DNA of 64,000 bases from JACCXG01 sp963785755. Its GTDB lineage: Bacteria > Acidobacteriota > Vicinamibacteria > Vicinamibacterales > 2-12-FULL-66-21. Both the position numbers and the translations under genes were made by a program. The first letter of the stretch is position 1. The number at the start of each line of letters is the position of its first letter. This document shows positions 61,149 to 64,000 of this stretch, piece by piece. The DNA is taken from the NCBI GenBank assembly GCA_963785755.1, contig CAWAXG010000039.1:372001-436000 (forward strand). Direction: 5' to 3'. The notes beneath the pieces are model-generated. The model was not told the DNA's origin. It searched no databases and was given only the letters and a program-made list of their open reading frames with translations.

Positions 61149-63995
61149 ATGTCCGACCCTCTCATGAGCAGATCACATAGACATGCGCTTCCGCTTGCCG
61201 CGGCTCTCGCTTTTGTCCTGGTCGCCGCTACGCTCGCACTGACGGCGCAGGCACCCGCGGGCGGGTCGACGCAGACGACAGCAGGTCAGAGCACGCCTGC
61301 CCCACAGCCGGCGCCAGCAGGGCGCCGCGGGCTGGGCGGCGGCCGCAAAGACGATCCGATCAATGCCGACGTCGATTGGACCAAGCAGCCGCCGCTCCGT
61401 CCGAGCACGCCTGAGGAACAACTCAAGAAGTTCATCCTGCAGCCGGGGTATCGCCTCGAGCTCGTGTTGTCCGATCCGATCATTCAGGAGCCCACCGCGA
61501 TCGCGTTCGACGGCAACGGCCGGATGTTCGTCGTCGAGGATCGCAGCTACATGCTCGATCTCGACATGACCGGACAGCTCGACCCGATCAGCCGGATCTC
61601 GATGCACGTCGACAGCGACAACGACGGCGTCTACGACAAGCACACCGTGTTCGTCGACAACCTCGTGTTCCCGCGGTTCGTCACGCCGTTCGGGCCGGGC
61701 GTCATCCTGACCAAGGAGTCGAACGCCGACGAGCTGTGGAAGTACACCGACACCAATGGCGACGGCGTCGCGGACAAGAAGGAGCTGTTCGACACCGGCT
61801 ACGGCCGGCTCGGCAACGTCGAGGGCCAGGAAGCGTTCCTGACCTGGACGCTGGACAACTGGATGTACAGCACCTACAACGCGTTTCGCGCGCGCTGGAC
61901 GCCGCACGGTGTACTCAAAGAGACGACCGGGAGCAACGGCGGCGAATGGGGCGTGACGCAGGACAACGACGGCAAGATCTGGTTCGAGAGCGGCGCTCCC
62001 GGCGTGCCATCAGGCTTTCAGTTTCCGATCGTCTACGGCAACTTCAACGTACCCGATCAATTCGAGCCGGATTTCCGGATTCCATGGGGCGCGCCGATCC
62101 GCATCGCCGACATGCAGGGCGGCATGGCCGCGACGCGCATGCCGGACGGATCCCTCAAGAGCGTGACTTCGAGTGCCGGCAACGACGTCTTCCGTGGACA
62201 CCGGCTGCCGAAGGAGCTGGTCAACGAGCTCTTCTCCGGCGAGCCGGTCGCACGCATCGTCCGGCAGATTCATCCCGAGAACCGGGAAGGGCTCACCATC
62301 CTGCACAACGCGTATCCCGGGAACGAGTTCATCAAGTCCCTCGATCCGTTCTTCCGTCCGGTGGACATCACCACCGCGCCCGACGGCACGATGTACATCA
62401 CGGACATGTACCACGGGATCATCCAGGTGGGGAACTTCACCAGGCCCGGCTCGTACCTGCGCGCGAAGATCGAGCAGTACGATCTCGACAAGGTCATTCA
62501 CAAGGGACGGATCTGGCGGCTCGTCTACGACGGCGTCACGCCCGATCGATCGGACCGGCTGCGGCGCGACCGCATCGTGCCGCGCATGCACGACGAAACC
62601 GCCGCGCAGCTCGTCCGGCACCTCAGTCATCCGAACGGCTGGTGGCGCGACACCGCGCAGCAGCTGCTCGTGCTCAGGCAGAACAAGTCGGTCGTGCCCG
62701 CGCTGCAGACCCTGCTGAACACCTCGCCCAACCTGCTGGCGCGCTTCCATGCGCTCTGGACGCTCGAGGGGCTCGGCGCGCTCAGGCCCGCTGTCGTGCG
62801 GCGGCAGATGGAGGACCCCGAGCCGCGGATGCGGATCCAGGCGATCCGCGCCAGCGAAACGCTCTACAAGGGCGGCGATCGGTCGTTTGCCAACGACTAC
62901 AACGCGCTGACGAAGGACCCCAGCGTCGACGTCGTGATTCAAGCGATGTTGACGCTGAACCGGTGGAAGGTGCCTGAGGCGGCCGCGACGATCAAAGCGA
63001 CGATGGAGTCCAACCAGGCGCGTGGCGTCCAGGTCGTCGCCACGACGGTCTTGAATCCGCCGGCCGGGCGCGGTGGCGGCCGCGGCGGCGCGCTTACGCC
63101 GGAGCAGCAGGCGGTGATCGAGCGCGGCGCGACGATCTACAACGAGCTGTGCTTCGCGTGCCACGCGCCCGATGGGATGGGGACGCCGAAGCCGGAGCTC
63201 GCGACGACCATGGCGCCACCGCTCGCGGGCTCGCCGCGCGTCATCGGTCATCGCGACTACATCATCAAGACCGTTCTGCACGGACTCACCGGTCCCGTGG
63301 ACGACAAGACGTACACGGACGTCATGATGCCCCTGGGCGTGAACAACGACGAATGGGTTGCCGCGGTGAGCTCGTACGTCCGCCGCAGCTTTGGGAACTC
63401 CGCCGGCTTCATCACGCCGGCCGATGTCGCGCGAGTGCGCGCGGCCACAGCGGATCGCAAGGAGATGTGGACGCTGACGGAGCTGGCCGCGTCAATCCCG
63501 GTGTTCGTGTTCAAGGACGGCTGGAAGGCGAGCGCAAGCCACAACGCGGACGCCGCCGGAGGCGGCCTGACGCTGACTGGATGGAATTCCGGCGGACCGC
63601 AGCAGGCCGACACCTGGTTTCAGGTCGAGATGCCGAAGCCGGAAACGCTGACCGAGATTCAGTTCGAATCGCCGCCACCGGGCGGTCGCGGCGCGGCGGT
63701 CGCCCTCGGCGGCGCGCCGATCGCGACCCCCGAAGGTCCCGGTTTTCCGCGTGGCTACAGAGTCGCGGTGTCGATGGACGGCGCGTCATGGAAGCCCGTC
63801 GCGGAGGGCAGCGGCAGCGGATCGGCCACGACGGTCGTCTTCCCGCCGGTACAGGCGAAGTTCGTCCGGGTCAGTCTCACGGCCACGATCGACACCGGTC
63901 CGCCGTGGTCGATTCAAGGGTTCAGGCTCTACGCGGTCCGATCGGGTGGAACGAGTCAACTCCCAACTTCCAACTCCCAACCTCCAAAGCGATAG
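61149..63995 (+). CDS. PVC-type exported dehydrogenase/cytochrome c protein with F5/8-type C-terminal domain
   Basis: 948 residues from the ATG at 61149; another ATG at 61164 is possible. Signal peptide: RHALPLAAALAFVLVAATLALTAQ. The propeller is seen in QEPTAIAFDGNGRMFVVEDRSYML, SDNDGVYDKHTVFVDN, DTNGDGVADKKELFDTGYGRLGNVEGQ, and ITTAPDGTMYITDMYHGIIQVGN. HEAT-like helices follow (about 470-620). A c-type heme site CFACH lies at residues 668-672, in NELCFACHAPDGMGTPKPE. The C-terminal 150 residues look like a discoidin/F5-8C carbohydrate-binding fold (FQVEMPKPETLTEIQFESP, GYRVAVSMDGASWKPVAEG, VRVSLTATI). The last 16 residues are encoded by an intergenic-type repeat. Confidence 0.85.
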   Translation: MSDPLMSRSHRHALPLAAALAFVLVAATLALTAQAPAGGSTQTTAGQSTPAPQPAPAGRRGLGGGRKDDPINADVDWTKQPPLRPSTPEEQLKKFILQPGYRLELVLSDPIIQEPTAIAFDGNGRMFVVEDRSYMLDLDMTGQLDPISRISMHVDSDNDGVYDKHTVFVDNLVFPRFVTPFGPGVILTKESNADELWKYTDTNGDGVADKKELFDTGYGRLGNVEGQEAFLTWTLDNWMYSTYNAFRARWTPHGVLKETTGSNGGEWGVTQDNDGKIWFESGAPGVPSGFQFPIVYGNFNVPDQFEPDFRIPWGAPIRIADMQGGMAATRMPDGSLKSVTSSAGNDVFRGHRLPKELVNELFSGEPVARIVRQIHPENREGLTILHNAYPGNEFIKSLDPFFRPVDITTAPDGTMYITDMYHGIIQVGNFTRPGSYLRAKIEQYDLDKVIHKGRIWRLVYDGVTPDRSDRLRRDRIVPRMHDETAAQLVRHLSHPNGWWRDTAQQLLVLRQNKSVVPALQTLLNTSPNLLARFHALWTLEGLGALRPAVVRRQMEDPEPRMRIQAIRASETLYKGGDRSFANDYNALTKDPSVDVVIQAMLTLNRWKVPEAAATIKATMESNQARGVQVVATTVLNPPAGRGGGRGGALTPEQQAVIERGATIYNELCFACHAPDGMGTPKPELATTMAPPLAGSPRVIGHRDYIIKTVLHGLTGPVDDKTYTDVMMPLGVNNDEWVAAVSSYVRRSFGNSAGFITPADVARVRAATADRKEMWTLTELAASIPVFVFKDGWKASASHNADAAGGGLTLTGWNSGGPQQADTWFQVEMPKPETLTEIQFESPPPGGRGAAVALGGAPIATPEGPGFPRGYRVAVSMDGASWKPVAEGSGSGSATTVVFPPVQAKFVRVSLTATIDTGPPWSIQGFRLYAVRSGGTSQLPTSNSQPPKR
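63957..63988. repeat. CAACTCCCA repeat inside the 3' coding end
   Basis: CAACTCCCAACTTCCAACTCCCAACC encodes the final residues SQLPTSNSQPP of the dehydrogenase, ahead of its TAG. The same unit is found before the gene. The repeat seems to have spread into, or started from, the coding end. Confidence 0.7.
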
Positions 63996-64000
63996 GACCG

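Overview
The window looks like a chromosomal segment of an Acidobacteriota bacterium, most probably of the Vicinamibacteria type. The DNA is GC-rich with strong third-position GC, which creates many long spurious antisense frames. Typical families for that phylum are present: two very large TonB-dependent receptors with an N-terminal carboxypeptidase-regulatory-like domain, two MacB/ADOP-type permeases (one behind a PadR regulator), two serine/threonine kinases with TPR or TolB-like propeller tails, PVC-type exported dehydrogenase/cytochrome c proteins, and three Tat-exported TIM-barrel epimerases. The taxonomic call is inference from gene content.

Layout. 1-10 kb is housekeeping: leuB end, glmS-glmU-TPR (one minus-strand run making UDP-GlcNAc), rsmI, a DUF885 hydrolase, an FmdB-type zinc ribbon, galU and serS. 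10-18 kb holds an internally deleted DUF4139 gene, an outer-membrane barrel protein, tRNA-Ser(TGA), a YciI-like protein, a RodZ-like HTH gene with a small membrane ORF, a methyltransferase, a dicarboxylate symporter and two overlapping CNNM/hemolysin-like genes. 18-23 kb is a BlaI / M56-protease-HEAT / HEAT / HEAT operon with an 18-bp operator-like dyad. 23-34 kb is mainly exported catabolic proteins: PVC-type dehydrogenase, two epimerases, serine hydrolase, PhoX-like protein, a signal-peptide-bearing T4 gp19-like tail-tube domain, and an orphan modA with a TOBE regulator. 34-43 kb has a TonB receptor, bactofilin, ADOP permease, acyl-CoA ligase and an unknown protein. 43-53 kb has two kinases, an exported unknown, an APC permease and a DUF4199/LuxR pair, separated by GATC-rich repeat arrays. 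53-64 kb has PadR/ADOP, an epimerase, a second TonB receptor and a cytochrome c dehydrogenase with a discoidin-like tail.

Three things stand out. (1) Many intergenic spaces hold 7-9 bp imperfect tandem repeats, often followed by their reverse complement, so they can fold into long hairpins; the unit differs between loci. (2) A 97-98 bp structured element bounded by CTAG occurs twice, 27 kb apart and in opposite orientation, and one copy supplies the stop codon of a gene. (3) The BlaI/M56-HEAT operon and the secreted gp19-like protein are the best candidates for little-described biology.

At least seven single-base frame breaks (leuB, glmS, the HTH gene, kinase 1, the APC permease, twice in kinase 2) interrupt otherwise well-conserved genes. 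They are most simply read as residual indel errors of a long-read or metagenomic assembly. Two larger lesions (the DUF4139 gene at 10 kb and the sorbosone-dehydrogenase remnant at 23 kb) could be real deletions or assembly collapses.
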